From contig NC_035164.2 in assembly GCF_001659605.2 (NCBI RefSeq), positions 2,947,586-3,011,585 on the forward strand: a DNA stretch of 64,000 nt, read 5' to 3'. A program made the translations under genes and the position numbers. This DNA comes from Manihot esculenta (lineage: Eukaryota > Streptophyta > Magnoliopsida > Malpighiales > Euphorbiaceae). Shown here piece by piece: positions 21,201 through 33,300 of this stretch. A model generated the notes under the pieces. The model saw nothing but the letters and a program-made list of their open reading frames with translations, was not told the DNA's origin and made no database searches. Numbering within the stretch: position 1 is the first letter of the stretch; each line of letters begins with the position of its first letter.

Positions 21201-22571
21201 CTCTCTCACATAAGCTAGGAACCCCTGACACCCCTTCCTTAACATTCTACGAGCCTGGAGGGCTGATATCAAACCCCTAGGTGTCCCTCTCCTGTCTCCT
21301 CTGAAGACACACTCTGATCCATCCTGGTCTCTGACACTGACTACCTTGTCTCTACAGTTCAGGGTAGCATCATACGTAGATAACCAATCCATCCCTAGAA
21401 TGACATCAAAATCTGTCAACTCTAGAACCACCAGGTCAGCTGGAAGGTATCTACTCTCTATGCACACTGGACTGAACCGACAGACTGACTCTGCCAAAGA
21501 TGGATCACATTTGGGTCCACTGACCCATAGAGGACACTCTAACTCAGACACTATCAGACCCAACCTCTCTGCAGCTCTAGAAGAAATGAAAGAGTGAGAA
21601 GCACCGGGGTCCATTAAAGCATACACCTCTGAACACCCAATGATGAGATTACCTGACACCACTGTGTTCGACGTGTCTGCCTCCTGCTGAGTCAGGGTGA
21701 AAATCCGTGCTGGGGCTGACGGACCTGCACCTCGGGAACCCATCCCTGATGAAGAGGCTGCCCCTCTTCCTCTTCCTCTGCCACTGCTTGGTGGTACGGC
21801 TGAAGCTACGGGCTGAACTACACTGCCCGTACTCATCTGCTGGGATGGTGCAACCAAAGTCGCCTGAGGACATTCCCGTGCATAATGTCCCTCCTGCCCA
21901 CATCTATAGCAGGCTGTGGATCCCAACTGACAAGCTCCTCTATGCTGTTTACCACACCTCTTACACACTGGAAAATCTGCGCCAGAACTGGAGCCACTAC
22001 TCATTCCTAGACCCGACTTAAGCCTGTTCCAGAACTTGCCTCTCTTTCCTCTGAATTTCTCCCATCTTCTCTTACTTGCACTTACTGTACCCTGTGAGGA
22101 GGAACCTGGTTTACCACCAGAAGACTGTGCCTTGACTACACCTTGACTTATGGCACTGGCCTCCATCTTTCTAGCAGCATCCACAATAGAGTGGAAACTT
22201 TCCTTCTCCGCATGAAGAATCAAAGAGAAATACCTGGGATGAAGCCTTGTGGCATATCTCTTTGCCTTCTTCTGATCTGTATCATATGCTTGACCGACAT
22301 ATGGCAACAATTCCAGGAACTTATCTGTATATTCATCAACGCTCATCACCTCCGTCTGTCTCAACTGCTCAAACTCCACAACCTTTAGTTCCCTAGAACT
22401 GTCAGGAAAAGCCCATCCAGCAAATTCATTGGCGAACTCTTCCCATGTCATACTCTCAAGTCTCGGGTCCACATAGTTCTTGAACCATTCTCTAGCTTTC
22501 TTGCACTTTAACGTGAACCCTGCCATCTCAATGGCTCTACCATCATCTGCTCCCAACTCACTTGTTATCAT
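18267..22571 (-). CDS. pol: Gag (C-terminal part)-protease-RT-RNaseH-integrase-chromodomain polyprotein, 1434 aa
   Basis: A single open frame of 1434 residues, the longest intact polyprotein in the window. Visible in order: most of the gag domain (AREWFKNY), zinc knuckle [14 protein letters not shown] (near 21870-21912), protease DPGASHSF (near 21600), RT with FIDD (near 20600), RNase H, integrase HHCC and D-D-E, GPF and chromodomain (18267-18420). Its first ATG overlaps the TGA of the upstream gag frame. Homologues have about 40 more codons here, so this start results from a deletion and is not the native start. All enzymes look catalytically complete. The chromodomain predicts integration into heterochromatin, in keeping with its position in other LTRs. 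Confidence 0.93.
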   Translation of the reverse strand: MITSELGADDGRAIEMAGFTLKCKKAREWFKNYVDPRLESMTWEEFANEFAGWAFPDSSRELKVVEFEQLRQTEVMSVDEYTDKFLELLPYVGQAYDTDQKKAKRYATRLHPRYFSLILHAEKESFHSIVDAARKMEASAISQGVVKAQSSGGKPGSSSQGTVSASKRRWEKFRGKRGKFWNRLKSGLGMSSGSSSGADFPVCKRCGKQHRGACQLGSTACYRCGQEGHYARECPQATLVAPSQQMSTGSVVQPVASAVPPSSGRGRGRGAASSSGMGSRGAGPSAPARIFTLTQQEADTSNTVVSGNLIIGCSEVYALMDPGASHSFISSRAAERLGLIVSELECPLWVSGPKCDPSLAESVCRFSPVCIESRYLPADLVVLELTDFDVILGMDWLSTYDATLNCRDKVVSVRDQDGSECVFRGDRRGTPRGLISALQARRMLRKGCQGFLAYVRELDSQVREPSSVPVVRDFPDLFPEELPGLPPDREIEFEIELMPNARPISIPPYRMAPAELRELKEQLQDLVAKGFIRPSTSPWGAPVLFVRKKDGPLRLCVDYRQLNKVTIKNKYPLPRIDDLFDQLAGAGCFSKIDLRSGYHQLKIREGDVSKTAFRTRYGHYEFLVMPFGLTNAPAAFMDLMNRVFREYLDRFVIVFIDDILVYSRNAEDHAQHLRIVLQTLREHGLYAKFSKCEFWLRSISFLGHVVSEDGISVDPKKVEAVANWPTPTTVTEIKSFLGLAGYYRRFVQDFSKIAAPMTRLTRKNQKFVWSEECEESFAEVKRRLTSAPVLALPISDEDFTVFCDASRVGLGCVLMQNDRVIAYASRQLKKHELNYPTHDLEMAAVIFALKMWRHYLYGVKCEIYTDHKSLQHILSQRELNLRQRRWVELLSDYDCKIQYHPGKANVVADALSRKSLGSLSHIAVERRPVVKDFYKLVEEGLQLQLSGTGALIAQMRVTPVFLEQVALKQHEDPELVKIARTVQSGNSTEFRFDSEGILRHGKRLCVPDDSSLKADIMREAHNARYSIHPGATKMYQDLRKVYWWPAMKREVAQFVSACETCQRVKLEHQKPAGMLNPLPIPEWKWENIAMDFVVGLSATSNRLDSIWVIVDRLTKSAHFIPVRSNYSVDKLAQVYVDEIVRLHGVPVSIVSDRGPQFTSKFWRSLQNEMGTRLDFSTAFHPQTDGQSERTIQTIEDMLRMCVLDFGGSWRQHLPLVEFAYNNSHHASIGMAPYEALYGRKCRTPVCWEEVGEKTLAGPELVEITSKLVPIIRERIRTAVSRQKSYADIRRKQIEFQEGDMVLLKVSPMKGVVRFGKKGKLAPRYIGPFEILQKIGPVSYKLDLPASMERIHPVFHVSMLRKFVSDPEKVLSEPEVEILSDLTYVEQPVRILDTQIRKLRNKEIPMVKVLWNHHNLEECTWETRESMLQQYPYLF

Positions 22572-23095
22572 TCCACAACAGGGGCTACTGGTTCAGGAGG
22601 TGGTGGTGGAGGAACTGATTCCCTCACTTCAGGCTGTACTGGACTTGGATGAACAGGTGGGGGTGGATACATGTGATAGGGTGGATAAAAGGAAGGATAG
22701 GGCATATATGGCATGTAGGGTGGATATGGGGCAAAACTGGAGTAATCCGACGTGCCTCCCATCGGATACTCTGGGCCCTGTGGAAAGGGTGGATAGCCAA
22801 ATCCCGAGGCCTGCATGCCTCCCTGGGACTCCCCCATACCTTCTTCTGACCTTCCTATACCCATGCTTGCATCTCTACTCTGATCCTCTTCCCTCACACC
22901 TCTTTCTTCTACTGACCTTCCCCCTCTACTTACTCCTCTCCTGCTCTCGTCAGAAGACCTTCTAGGGTCTCGTGACGTTCCTTCCCTGCTTGACCTGTGA
23001 GATCTTGCCCTTGGCAAGGCAGGTGGACGAGCAGCTGTACCCTCACTTACGGGTGGGACTCTTGTCAATCTCGCGGATCGACGAGTTCCTCGCAT
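22568..23095 (-). pseudogene. gag: Gag N-terminus of element C, cut by deletion
   Basis: The start is placed at the ATG on the minus strand at 23095-23093, which gives the family start MRGTRRSARLT; the frame is open further up to 23128 in the leader. An acceptor-like GTTGTGTTCCAG precedes it. The frame carries the charged N-terminus and the Pro/Tyr-rich segment, then stops at TGA 22568-22570. Compared with the copies at 6200-6370 and 50440-50600, about 40 codons are missing at the junction, including the GGSK..MTDY segment and the start of the gag domain. The frame is lost as well. Confidence 0.85.
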
Positions 23096-23295
23096 CTTCA
23101 CTCTCTGGAACACAACATCACATAACACATCAGCAACACATCAAAAACATGCACATGCATAACTCAGGGCATTGCACATCAGCATATAGACAGGACTGAC
23201 ATCCTATCCTAGTGGACATGTTTTCCTATGGTGCTTGACCTACTAAACTTCTCTATGAGCCCAACTCTCTCTATAGGTCCGACCATGTGAACCTA

Positions 23296-23309
23296 GGGCT
23301 CTGATACCA
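23296..23309 (-). other. Primer binding site (tRNA-iMet) of element C
   Basis: Minus strand TGGTATCAGAGCCC, 3 bases inside the 5' LTR end. Confidence 0.9.
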
Positions 23310-23312
23310 ATC

Positions 23313-25460
23313 TGTAACAGCCCGGAAACCGAACTGCCACCGGCACTAGGATCCAGATCGACTTAAGGTCGCCGGGACCCGTAGTAAGCCTGCTATCCTG
23401 TCTGTAGACCTGTGAACTCCCATACATGATCATACATTTTCTGTAAAACCATAAAACTTTTCTTTAGTCCAAGGCTTAACCTGTGCATGCACTCTCTCTG
23501 TGCTCTACTAATCCCTACTAGAGCTCCTCATGGCTCTAGGCGGATCAAGCTCATAATGTTAAGCCTGGTTTTACTCATAAACATACAACAATAAAGAAAC
23601 ATACATAAACTGATCATGTGACTCCAAGGGATTACAAGTCTTATAAATCAAGCACCATTCTATACACTGTACATATACATTATCTCTGTCCAAATACATG
23701 TCCACACTAGCTATTACAAAACTCTGTACTCTTCCTGTACCCTGCTGAGTTCTCTCTGATCTCTGAACCTGCACAACTGAAGTTAGGAGAGAGGGATGAG
23801 CTACAATAGCCCAGTGAGTAGAATAGGCAAATACAGGTGATAAAACATGCTCTCATGGAATGCAACACATAATCACATAACCTCGGCCGGACGGATCAAA
23901 ACTCCCTCTATCTCATCTGGGGTACCTAAGTACCATTTGCCTGGTCCCCGTAGGGCTGTTCCAGGTCTTTATGCCTGGTCCTCGTAAGGCTGTTCCAGGT
24001 CTTTCCTCTGAGGGCTAATGAATCCTCACGAAGTCCGTGCCGTCTCACATAAGCAATGTACAAGGAGCAATGCCAAGTACAAGGATCAATGCAATGCATC
24101 ATCTTTGTGTACACTAATGCACTCACCCTAAAGCATATTCATGATGCATGAAGCATGATAAAATATCAGTTTTCATATTAAAACATTAAGTTAAATTCCA
24201 CTCACCTGTAGTTCTCTCTGAACTGACTCTGCAGGTTCTGACACTGAACTCACTGCTGATGTCCCTGATTCCTCTGGTCCGTACCTACACAGGTGGACTC
24301 AAATGAGGGACTAAACTCACTCAAGAACATCTCTAAGAAACTCCCCAAAACCCCTCTAAACAATCCTCAAACCATCACATAAAACATGCAAAAGGAAGCT
24401 GGACAGGGCACTTTCGGCGGCAGGTTCGGCGGCCGAAACCCCACTCCAGAGACGAAACTCATGCATGTTCGGCGGCACCTTCGGCGGCCGAAGGTCTCGT
24501 CCAGAGACGAAACTCACATACTTTCGGCGGCCGAACTCCCTCTTTCGGCGGCCGAAAGTCCCTTTCTAAACCGAAAGCCTAGCTTTCGGGGGCAACCTTT
24601 GGCAGCCGAACTGCCTCCACAAAGGGTTCGGCGGCCGAACCTTCCTTCGGCGGCCGAACCTGGTTTTGCCCGAAGGGCAGAACCCTGCTCTGTTTCATGC
24701 AAACTTTGCCCAAAAACCTACCAACATGCATAGCAACTACTCCCAACTAGCATATACACATATATATGCACAAAGGGGTCTAAAACTATCCTAAAACCCC
24801 AAACAAACATAGCACATAACACTTAATCATGCTAGAACACCACAAATCACCAAAACCTCACCTAAACCTAAACATGCATACTACCCATACAAACTTCATA
24901 AAACCTTTCAAAATCATCAAAGAAGCTCAGGATCTTCACTTACCTCTTACACAACTTGAGGATGAAGGATCCTAACGTGGAGATATGAAGAAAAGCTCTT
25001 CCAAAGCTCCAAGCTTCAAAACTTGGTTCTTTTGCTCAAAACCTTCATAAATCACCAAAACTCTTAAAACTCTTGAAAGATTTGATGAAAATCATGGAAA
25101 ACAGGAAAGTCAACGTAGGAGAGGCTGGAACTCACCTCTGGCTGCAAGTGGAGGAGAAATAACCTCCTTCCACCGACCCTTGGCCCTTTTATAGGTGGCT
25201 GGCCAGACCACCTTCGGCAGCCGAACGTGAAGCCGCAACCATGCAATGTTCGGCGGCCGAAAGTTACCTTCGGCGGCCGAACCTTTGCATTTCTCCCTTG
25301 TTGCTTTTCTTTCAAAACTCAAGTCTTTTAACCCTTCAAACCATGAAAACAAATGAAAAGACTTTAGAAAACATATGCATTACCCTTCTCGAGGGTTCCG
25401 ACACCCGAGATTCCACCGGACTACAGGAATTCCGATGCCGGACTCGAGCCGGGTATTACA
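23313..25460 (-). repeat. 5' LTR of element C
   Basis: 2148 bp, the same length as the 3' LTR and the same wherever I compared them. Palindrome clusters at 24410-24670 and 25210-25285. A conserved exon-like block lies at 24206-24284 with splice-like borders TGTGTAG| and ACAG|GTGAGT. Confidence 0.95.
25197..25203 (-). promoter_or_regulatory. TATA box of C 5' LTR
   Basis: TATAAAA on the minus strand. This is the promoter for the genomic RNA of C, with a start expected near 25170. Confidence 0.78.
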
Positions 25461-26717
25461 CTTTCGGCCGCCGAAGGTGCCGCCGAACCTAGCTGAGTTT
25501 CGTCTCTGTCTGGGGCTTTCGGCCGCCGAAGGTGCCGCCGAAGGTGCCCTGTTCAGCCATTTCATGCATATTTTCTATGATGTTTTCATGATGTTTTAGG
25601 GGGTTTTTGGGGGATATATTAGAGTTATGTTTATATATGTTTGGTCCCTCATTGGAGTCCACCTGTGTAGGTTCGGACCCGAGGAACCGAGGACCCCAGC
25701 AGTGAGTGAGCTGCTTCAGTGTCTGGTCAGAGCTAACCAGAGGTGAGTGGAAACAAGTTTAATGTTTTAAATCAAGCAATTAAATGTTTTGAGCATGTTT
25801 CATGCATCATGATGACATGTAATAGGCTGATTGCATTAGTACACGAATATGTCGCATTGCATTTTATTTTGTGGTTGTGGGTGAATGCTGTATGATCCAA
25901 TTAGTCCACGAGACTTAATATATGATATAACAGGAAGACCAGGACCCCATGCTACGGCCTGGCACGAGGCTTTATATATGTTATGACAGGAAGACCAGGA
26001 CCCCATGCTACGGCCTGGCACGAGACTTTATGTATGTTATGACAGGAAGACCAGGACCCCATGCTACGGCCTGGCACGAGACTATGTTGGGACTAATTGG
26101 TGACAGGTTCACCCTTGATGTGAATTGTTTGTGATATGATGCATTCCATGAAAGCATGAATTTTAATATAATGTTTTTAGTTTCTGCTCACTGGGCTTTT
26201 AGCTCACCCCTCTCCCCTAACCCCAGGTTTGCAGGTACGGGTTTGATAGAGAAGAAAAGAAGAGAAAAGTCATATGTATGTAATAGCTAGAGTATGTGGA
26301 CATGACAAATGATAAGAATGTAATGTAAAGTTTTGAACAGTTATGTTTATGTAATTATGTTATTAAGGATAGAGTTGTGCTTGACCATAGTATATGTTAA
26401 TCCCTTGGTATGTACATGATCTTATTTTATGATGTATATGTGAACCAACTCAACACAGGATGTATATTGCCCATTGAGGCTTTGATGAAATCCCACAGAG
26501 GGATTAATGTTTATGTATACGATGAATACAGTGCATGCACAGGTTGAGTTTAGTGTATGAGAAAAAGAAAAGTTTTTAATTCTTATGTATGTTTGTTGAT
26601 CATGTATGGGATTAAACAGGTAAACAGGATGTATGTTAGGCTTGCTACGGGTCCCGGCGGCCTTACGCCGATCTGGATCCTAGCGCCGGTAGCGGTCCGG
26701 ATTTCCGGGGCGTTACA
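25461..26717 (+). repeat. LTR3 of element B, right part
   Basis: LTR3 resumes with the repeated CTTTC and the rest of the palindrome unit, and ends in GGCGTTACA at 26717. It carries only three copies of the 56-bp minisatellite (ACCAGG at 25938, 25994 and 26050) against five in LTR1. CCGGC follows as B's target duplication. Confidence 0.92.
25930..26085 (+). repeat. 56-bp minisatellite, three copies, in LTR3
   Basis: Same unit as in LTR1, with a 56-bp period. Confidence 0.87.
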
Positions 26718-27065
26718 CCGGCTAGACTCCGGTATCGAAATCCCTACCGTCCGGTGGGATCCCGAACGTCGGAAATCTCTAGAAGGGTAAGAACATGTTT
26801 TATGAAATGTTTTCATGTATTTTAATGTTTTAAGTATAAAAGAAAATGAGTTTTTGCATGAAAATAGCATTGGAGGAAAACCCAGGTTCGGCCGCCGAAA
26901 GGCAAGTTCGGCCGCCGAACATGCATGCGTTTTGGAGGCACGTTAGGCCCCCGAAAGCATGAGTGAGGGAAGTCCAGGTTCGGCCGCCGAACCTCATGTT
27001 CGGCCGCCGAACATGGCATGCATGCGGAGGCACATTCGGCCCCCGAACGTGGTCTGGCCAGCCAC

Positions 27066-27072
27066 TATAAAA
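27066..27072 (+). promoter_or_regulatory. TATA box of A 3' LTR
   Basis: TATAAAA in the conserved block. Its transcript would read into D's gag-pol. Confidence 0.72.
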
Positions 27073-28194
27073 GGGTCCCTTAGCCGAAAACGGGCGAGCT
27101 TTTCCCCATTGTCGGCCAAGGTGAGCTTTCCGCCGCCCCTCACCCATTTTTGATGTTCTTCCTCTAAATCTTTCAAGATTTTCACTTGTTTTCCCTTGGT
27201 TTTGAAGATTTAAGCTTTTTAAACAAGTTTTGGAGCTTTGGGAACTCAGGAGCTCATTTTCGTGGATCTCCAAGTTTAGGTCGTCTCCCTCTCGATCTTC
27301 AAGAGGTAAGAGCCGATCTTAAGCTCCTTATGAGTTTTAAATAAGTTTTATGCAAGATCTATGGGTAGAAATGCATGTTAGGGTATATGTTGAGTTTATG
27401 GGTTTTGATGCTTTGATGAACAATGTAGCTTGTTTTTGTGTGTTTGAAGTGTTGTAGTTGGGGTATATGATAGCTTGAGACCCCTAGGTGTAATGTATGT
27501 GAGGTATGCATGTTTTAGAACTAGTTTTTACATGATTTGAGCTTGGGAGGCAAAAATGTGCATAGAGGAGCTGAGTTTCTGCCCTTCGGGAGAAGCTCAG
27601 GTTCGGCCGCCGAAGTGACTTTCGGCCGCCGAACCCTCTTTTGTGGAGGCAGCATTCGGCTGCCGAAGTTGCCCCCGAAAAGAGACTTTCGTCTCCGTCT
27701 GGGACTTTCGGCCGCCGAAGGTGCCGCCGAAAGTGCCTGACTTTCGGATCTGTCCAGGACTTTCGGCCGCCGAAGGTGCCGCCGAAAGTGCCCTGTTCAG
27801 CCATTTCATGCATATTTCTATATGGTGTTTTCATGATGTTCTAGGGGGTTTTTGGGGAGTTTATTAGAGTTATGTTTATATATATTTGGTCTCTCATTGG
27901 AGTCCACCTGTGTAGGTTCGGACCCGAGGAACCGAGGACCTCAGCAGTGAGATAGCTGCTTCAGAGTCTGTAGAGCTTCAGCCAGAGGTGAGTGGAATGA
28001 ACCTTAAGTTTTTAAATAAATGAAATATAACTTTTTGGAGCATGTTCATGCATCATATATGCCATGTGATATTTTAGGTTGTTTGCATTAGTATTCACGA
28101 ATATGTTGCATTGCATAATATGATGTGGATGCGGATTGGCTATTGGATGATCCTCTAGTCCTCCTATGATATGATATGATGAGGATACGGTATG

Positions 28195-28345
28195 GATTGC
28201 CAGTGAGGCCCATTCTACGCCCCTGGACTATGTTAAGAGAAAGACCAGTGAGGCCCATTCTACGCCCCTGGCATATTGGAATGTTATGTTATGTTATGTA
28301 TGTAAGAGAAAGACCAGTGAGGCCCATTCTACGCCCCTGGCACGA
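28195..28345 (+). repeat. LTR minisatellite of element A
   Basis: Three copies of a unit with CCAGTGAGGCCCATTCTACG and CCCCTGG. The sequence differs from the B type but keeps the CCAG/CTGG dyad and the position in the LTR. Confidence 0.8.
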
Positions 28346-28982
28346 TTGGACTATGTTGAGGACTATAGGTGACAATACCATCCTTATGTGATATGTTTGT
28401 GATGTGGTGCATTTCATGGAAGCATGAAATATTTTAATATATGTTTTCTCTATTCTGCTCACTGGGCTTTATAGCTCACCCCTCTCCCCTAACCCCAGAT
28501 GTGCAGGTACAGGGTAGACCAGGAGGTTAGCCAGAGTATGAAGCAATGTTATGTAATAGTTAGATGGTGGACATGACAATTGTATTATGATGAAATGTAA
28601 AAGTGTTTTAAGTTATGTTATGTAATTTGAATATTGAGGATAGAGTTGTGCTTGACCAATACAGATTGTTAATCCCACTTGTATGTACATGGTCTTTATG
28701 ATATGAGATATGAGGTTATGTTTCAACCAAGCTTATGTATGATGAGTTACCCCATTGGAGCATTTGATGAGGGCTCCAGTGGAGGTTTATGATATGTTTA
28801 TGTTTATGTACAGGTTGAGCTTGGTTGTTATATGAGAATGTTTACAGGTTTATGAGTTTTGTTGATCATGTATGGGATTTACAGGTTTACAGGATATATG
28901 TCAGGCTTGCTACGGGTCCCGGCGGCCTTACGCCGATCTGGATCCTAGCGCCGGTAGCGGTCCGGATTCCCGGGCTGTTACA

Positions 28983-31900
28983 GAGATATACTATGAGATT
29001 GCATCCCAGGTATTCTTCCTTGATTCTTCCAGCAGAAAAGGAGAGTTTCCACACTATAGTTGACGCAGCCAGGAAAATGGAAGCTAGTGCCAATATTCAG
29101 AAACAGTCAAAGGCACAGGCTTCGGGTTCTAAGGCCCCCAGAGCAGGCACTTCAGGCAGCAAGAGATGGGATAGAGCGAAAGGAACAAAGAGTAAGTTCT
29201 GGAGTAAAGTGAAGTCAGGTCTGGGAATAGGTAGTGGCTCAAGCTCTGGCACAGCTCCAGTATGCAGAAGATGCGGAAAACCACATGGCGGAGTTTGTCG
29301 GTTGGGATCTACAGCTTGTTTTCGATGTGGACAGGAAGGGCATATTGCTCGGGATTGTCCTCAGGTGACTTTTGCACCATCCCAGCAGATGAGTTCAGGC
29401 AGTGTGGTACAGCCAGTTGTTCAGCCAGCAGCTCCAGTCATACCTCAGAGTAGTGGCAGAGGTAGAGGGAGAGGGACAGCCTCTACTTCAGCAGCAGGTT
29501 CCCGAGGTGGAAATCCGGTAGCCCCAGCATGGATTTTCACTGTGACACAGGAGGAGGCTAACACGTCGAACACAGTGGTGTCAGGTAATCTCATCATTGG
29601 GTGTTCAGATGTGTATGCTTTGATGGACCCCGGTGCTTCTCATTCCTTTATTGCGTCGAGAGCCATAGAGAGATTGGGTTTGATCAGTTCTGAGTTAGAG
29701 TATCCTCTCTGGGTCAGTGGACCTAGATGTGATCCATCAGTGGCAGTGTCAGTCTGTCGTTTCAGTCCAGTGTTCATAGAGGGTAGATACCTTCCAGCTG
29801 ACCTTGTGGTTCTAGATTTGACGGATTTTGATGTCATTCTAGGGATGGATTGGTTATCTACATATAGTGCTACTTTGGACTATAGAGAGAAGCTAGTGAG
29901 TCTCAGAGACCAGGATGGGTCAGAGTGTGTCTTTAGAGGAGACAGGAGAGGTACACCCAGAGGTATGATTTTAGCCCTTCAGGCTCGTCGTTTGCTTAGG
30001 AGGGATTGTCAGGGGTTTCTAGCTCATGTGAGAGAGCTAGACAGTCAGGTTAGGGAACCAGCCACAGTACCAGTAGTCCGAGAGTTTCTCGATGTGTTCC
30101 CAGACGATTTACCAGGACTCCCACCTGTTAGGGAGATAGGGTTTGAAATTGAATTGCTGCCTGGTACCAGACCTATCTCTATTCCTCCCTACAGGATGGC
30201 GCCAGCAGAGTTAAAAGAGTTGAAAGAGCAGTTACAGGACTTGGTAGATAAGGGTTTCATCCGCCCCAGTACCTCACCTTGGGGTGCTCCAGTGCTCTTT
30301 GTCAGAAAGAAGGATGGATCCCTCAGACTTTGTATCGACTATAGACAGTTGAACAAGGTCACTACCAAGAATAGGTATCCTCTACCTAGGATTGATGATC
30401 TAATTGACCAACTAGCTGGAGCAGGTTGTTTCTCGAAAATAGATCTGAGATCCGGGTATCATCAGTTGAGAGTCAGAGAGGCAGATGTGCCTAAGACAGC
30501 TTTCAGGACCAGATATGGGCATTATGAGTTCTTAGTGATGCCGTTCGGGTTGACTAACGCCCCTGCAGCATTCATGGATCTCATGAACAGAGTTTTGAGT
30601 GAGTTTCTGGATCACTTTGTCATTGTTTTCATCGATGATATTTTAGTGTATTCTAGAGATGCAGAGGAGCATGCCCAGCATCTGAGGATAGTTCTGCAGA
30701 CACTGCGAGAGCATGGTTTATATGCCAAGTTCTCAAAGTGTGAGTTTTGGTTGAGGAGCATTTCCTTCTTGGGACATGTGGTATCAGCAGAGGGTATTGA
30801 AGTAGACCCCAAGAAGATAGAGGCTGTAGCTAACTGGCCCAGACCCACTACAGTGACTGAGATTAAAAGCTTTCTGGGACTGGCAGGTTACTACAGGAGG
30901 TTCGTTCAGAACTTCTCAAAGATAGCAGCTCCTATGACCAAATTGACTCAGAAGAACCAGAAGTTTATCTGGTCAGACCAGTGTGAAGAGAGCTTTGAGG
31001 AGCTCAAGAGGAGATTGACAACAGCACCAGTGTTAGCTCTGCCTGTCAGTAATGAGGATTTCACAGTGTTTTGTGATGCATCTCGAGTGGGATTGGGCTG
31101 TGTTTTGATGCAAAGTGATAGGGTGATAGCTTATGCTTCTAGACAGTTGAAGAAACACGAGTTGAATTACCCCACCCATGACCTAGAGATGGCAGCAGTT
31201 ATCTTTGCACTTAAGATGTGGCGGCATTACCTCTATGGGGTTAAATGCGAGATCTTCACTGATCACAAGAGTTTACAGTACATCTTGAGTCAGAGAGAGC
31301 TGAATTTGAGGCAGAGAAGATGGGTAGAATTGCTCAGTGATTATGATTGTAAGATCCAGTACCATCCGAGAAAGGCGAATGTTGTGGCAGACGCCCTAAG
31401 CCGGAAGTCACTAGGCAGTTTATCCCATATAGCAGCAGAACGGAGACCATTCGTGATGGAGCTTTACAAGCTCTTAGAAGAGGGAGTACAGCTAGAGTTG
31501 TCTGAAACAGGTGCATTGATCGCACAGATGCGAGTGACACCTGTGTTTCTGGAGCAGATAGCTCAAAGACAGCATGAGGACCCTAAGTTGATGAAAATTG
31601 CCAGGACTGTTCAGTCAGGCAATAGTGCAGAGTTCCGTTTTGACAGCAAAGGGATCCTCCGTTATGGGAGTCGACTTTGTGTACCAGATAAGAGCAGTGT
31701 GAAGGAAGACATTATGAGGGAAGCTCATAATGCGAGATATAGTGTTCACCCAGGAGCCACCAAGATGTATCAGGATCTGAAAAGAGTTTATTGGTGGCCA
31801 GCCATGAAGAAAGAAGTGGCGCAGTTTGTGACAGCCTATGAGGTTTGCCAAAGGGTGAAACTAGAGCATCAAAAACCAGCCGGAATGCTTAACCTATTAC

Positions 31901-32970
31901 CGATTCCAGAGTGGAAATGGGAGAACATAGCCATGGATTTTGTAGTGGGTTTACCAGCTACGTCCAACAGGATAGACTCTATTTGGGTGATTGTGGACAG
32001 ACTCACGAAATCTGCTCATTTCATTCCAGTTCGGAGTAACTATTCTATGGATAAGTTGGCACAGGTCTATCTGGATGAGATAGTGAGATTACATGGAGTT
32101 CCAGTGTCGATAGTTTCAGACAGAGGACCTCAGTTTACCTCCCGATTTTGTCGAAGTCTGCAGAGTGCGATGGGCACGAGAGTAGAGTTTAGCACTGCTT
32201 TCCACCCACAGACTGATGGACAGTCAGAGAGGACCATCCAGACCATAGAGGATATGCTTCGACTGTGTGTGTTAGACTTTGGCGGTTCTTGGAGGCAGCA
32301 TCTACCTTTGGTGGAGTTTGCCTACAATAACAGCCATCATGCTAGCATAGGGATGGCTCCTTATGAAGCTTTGTACGGGAGGAAGTGCAGATCCCCTGTT
32401 TGCTAGGAAGAGGTAGGAGAGAAGGCCCTTGCAGGGCCAGAGTTAGTAGAGATTACCAGTAGAGTGGTGCCCATGATCAGAGAGAGAATCAGAACAGCTC
32501 AGAGTAGACAGAAAAGTTATGCAGATGTTCGCAGGAAGCAGTTAGAATTTCAGGAGGGTAATTGGGTATTGCTAAAAGTGTCTCCAATGAAAGGAGTGGT
32601 TCGTTTTGGGAAGAAGGGTAAGTTAGCTCCACGATACATTGGACCCTTTGAGATTTTATAGAGGATCGGGAATGTGTCGTATAAGCTGAATTTACCTGCT
32701 TCTATGGAGAGGATTCACCCGGTCTTTCATGTTTCTATGCTACGGCAGTTTGTGTCAGATCCGAATCAGGTTCTGAGTGAGCCTGAGGTGGAGATTCATA
32801 CAGATCTCACCTATATAGAGCAGCCAGTGCGGATTCTGGACACGCAGATCAGACAGCTAAGAAACAAGGAGATTCCGATGGTGAAAGTTTTATGGAACCA
32901 CCATAATGTAGAAGAGTGCACCTGGGAGACGCGGGAGTCTATGCTCCAGCAGTATCCATATTTGTTTTGA
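28983..32970 (+). pseudogene. pol: Element D: gag C-terminus through chromodomain, two nonsense codons
   Basis: Starts in mid-gag ([12 protein letters not shown]) exactly where A's LTR ends. The apparent frame upstream to 28825 is A's LTR. Seen: zinc knuckle [14 protein letters not shown] (near 29315), protease DPGASHSF (near 29623), RT with FIDD (near 30630), RNase H, integrase and chromodomain. Two in-frame stops break it: TAG at 32404-32406, where others have Trp (TGG), and TAG at 32659-32661, where others have Gln (CAG/CAA). There is no frameshift. In the integrase finger the first Cys is Tyr (near 31837), which should abolish zinc binding. The N-terminal part lies left of the window. Confidence 0.92.
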
Positions 32971-33035
32971 GGTTAGTTTCCTCCTTTTTATGTGTTACTT
33001 GTTTGTTTTAGGAACATTCGAGGACGAATGTTCTT

Positions 33036-33048
33036 AAGGGGGGGAGAA
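33036..33048 (+). other. Polypurine tract of element D
   Basis: AAGGGGGGGAGAA immediately before D's 3' LTR. Confidence 0.85.
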
Positions 33049-33293
33049 TGTAATACCCGGCTGGAGTCCGGCATCGGAATTCTGCTTTCCGGTGGGATTC
33101 GGGATGTCAGAAGTCTCTAGAAGGGTTTGATTTATGTTTTTCTTAAATGTTTTGATCTGTTCATTAAGTTTTATGCATAAAGAACTGAGTTTTTGAGTGA
33201 AATGAACCAAGGCAGAAAAGCCAGGTTCAGCCGCCGAACATGCATGGCTTTCGGTTTCACGTGTAGCCGCCGAAGGTGGCCTGGCCAGCCACC

Positions 33294-33300
33294 TATAAAT
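33294..33300 (+). promoter_or_regulatory. TATA box of D 3' LTR
   Basis: TATAAAT after GGCCTGGCCAGCCACC. A read-through transcript would cross into the inverted LTR E. Confidence 0.75.

Larger units (their letters stand above)
16042..25460 (-). mobile_element. Element C: young Ty3/gypsy chromovirus, minus strand
   Basis: A 9419-bp element flanked by the 5-bp duplication CTTTC (16037-16041 and 25461-25465). It has two 2148-bp LTRs at a constant offset of 7271 bp in which I found no difference. PBS, PPT and the whole pol frame are present. The equal LTRs mean it is the most recent insertion in the window. A gag deletion makes it unlikely to be self-sufficient. Confidence 0.95.
3087..26717 (+). 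mobile_element. Element B: composite Ty3/gypsy chromovirus with three LTRs (C nested inside)
   Basis: The order is LTR1 (3087-5438), deleted internal region (5439-7377), LTR2 (7378-9675), near-complete internal region (9676-15039), LTR3 (15040-16041 plus 25466-26717). The whole block is flanked by one 5-bp duplication, CCGGC, inside the LTR of A. LTR3 is interrupted by element C. A three-LTR array bounded by a single TSD looks like two elements sharing a middle LTR, formed by recombination or template switching. LTR1 and LTR3 match each other better than LTR2 in their first halves (compare 3560-3780, 15510-15760 and 7850-8100). Confidence 0.88.
26718..28982 (+). repeat. 3' LTR of element A, main part
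   Basis: Continues A's LTR from its 9th base (the duplicated CCGGC) to the end CGGGCTGTTACA at 28982. Palindrome clusters at 26885-27010 and 27600-27790. A different minisatellite around 28195-28345 has units GACCAGTGAGGCCCATTC...CCCCTGG. The next bases (GAGAT...) belong to D's gag and not to a primer site, so A sits inside D. Confidence 0.9.

Noticed and set aside
22560..22580. Programmed frameshift or separate gag and pol frames in C
   Set aside because: Sister copies have one continuous frame and about 40 more codons here, so a deletion explains it better.
28825..28982. N-terminal extension of D's polyprotein frame
   Set aside because: These bases are the end of A's LTR, and the in-frame reading is chance.
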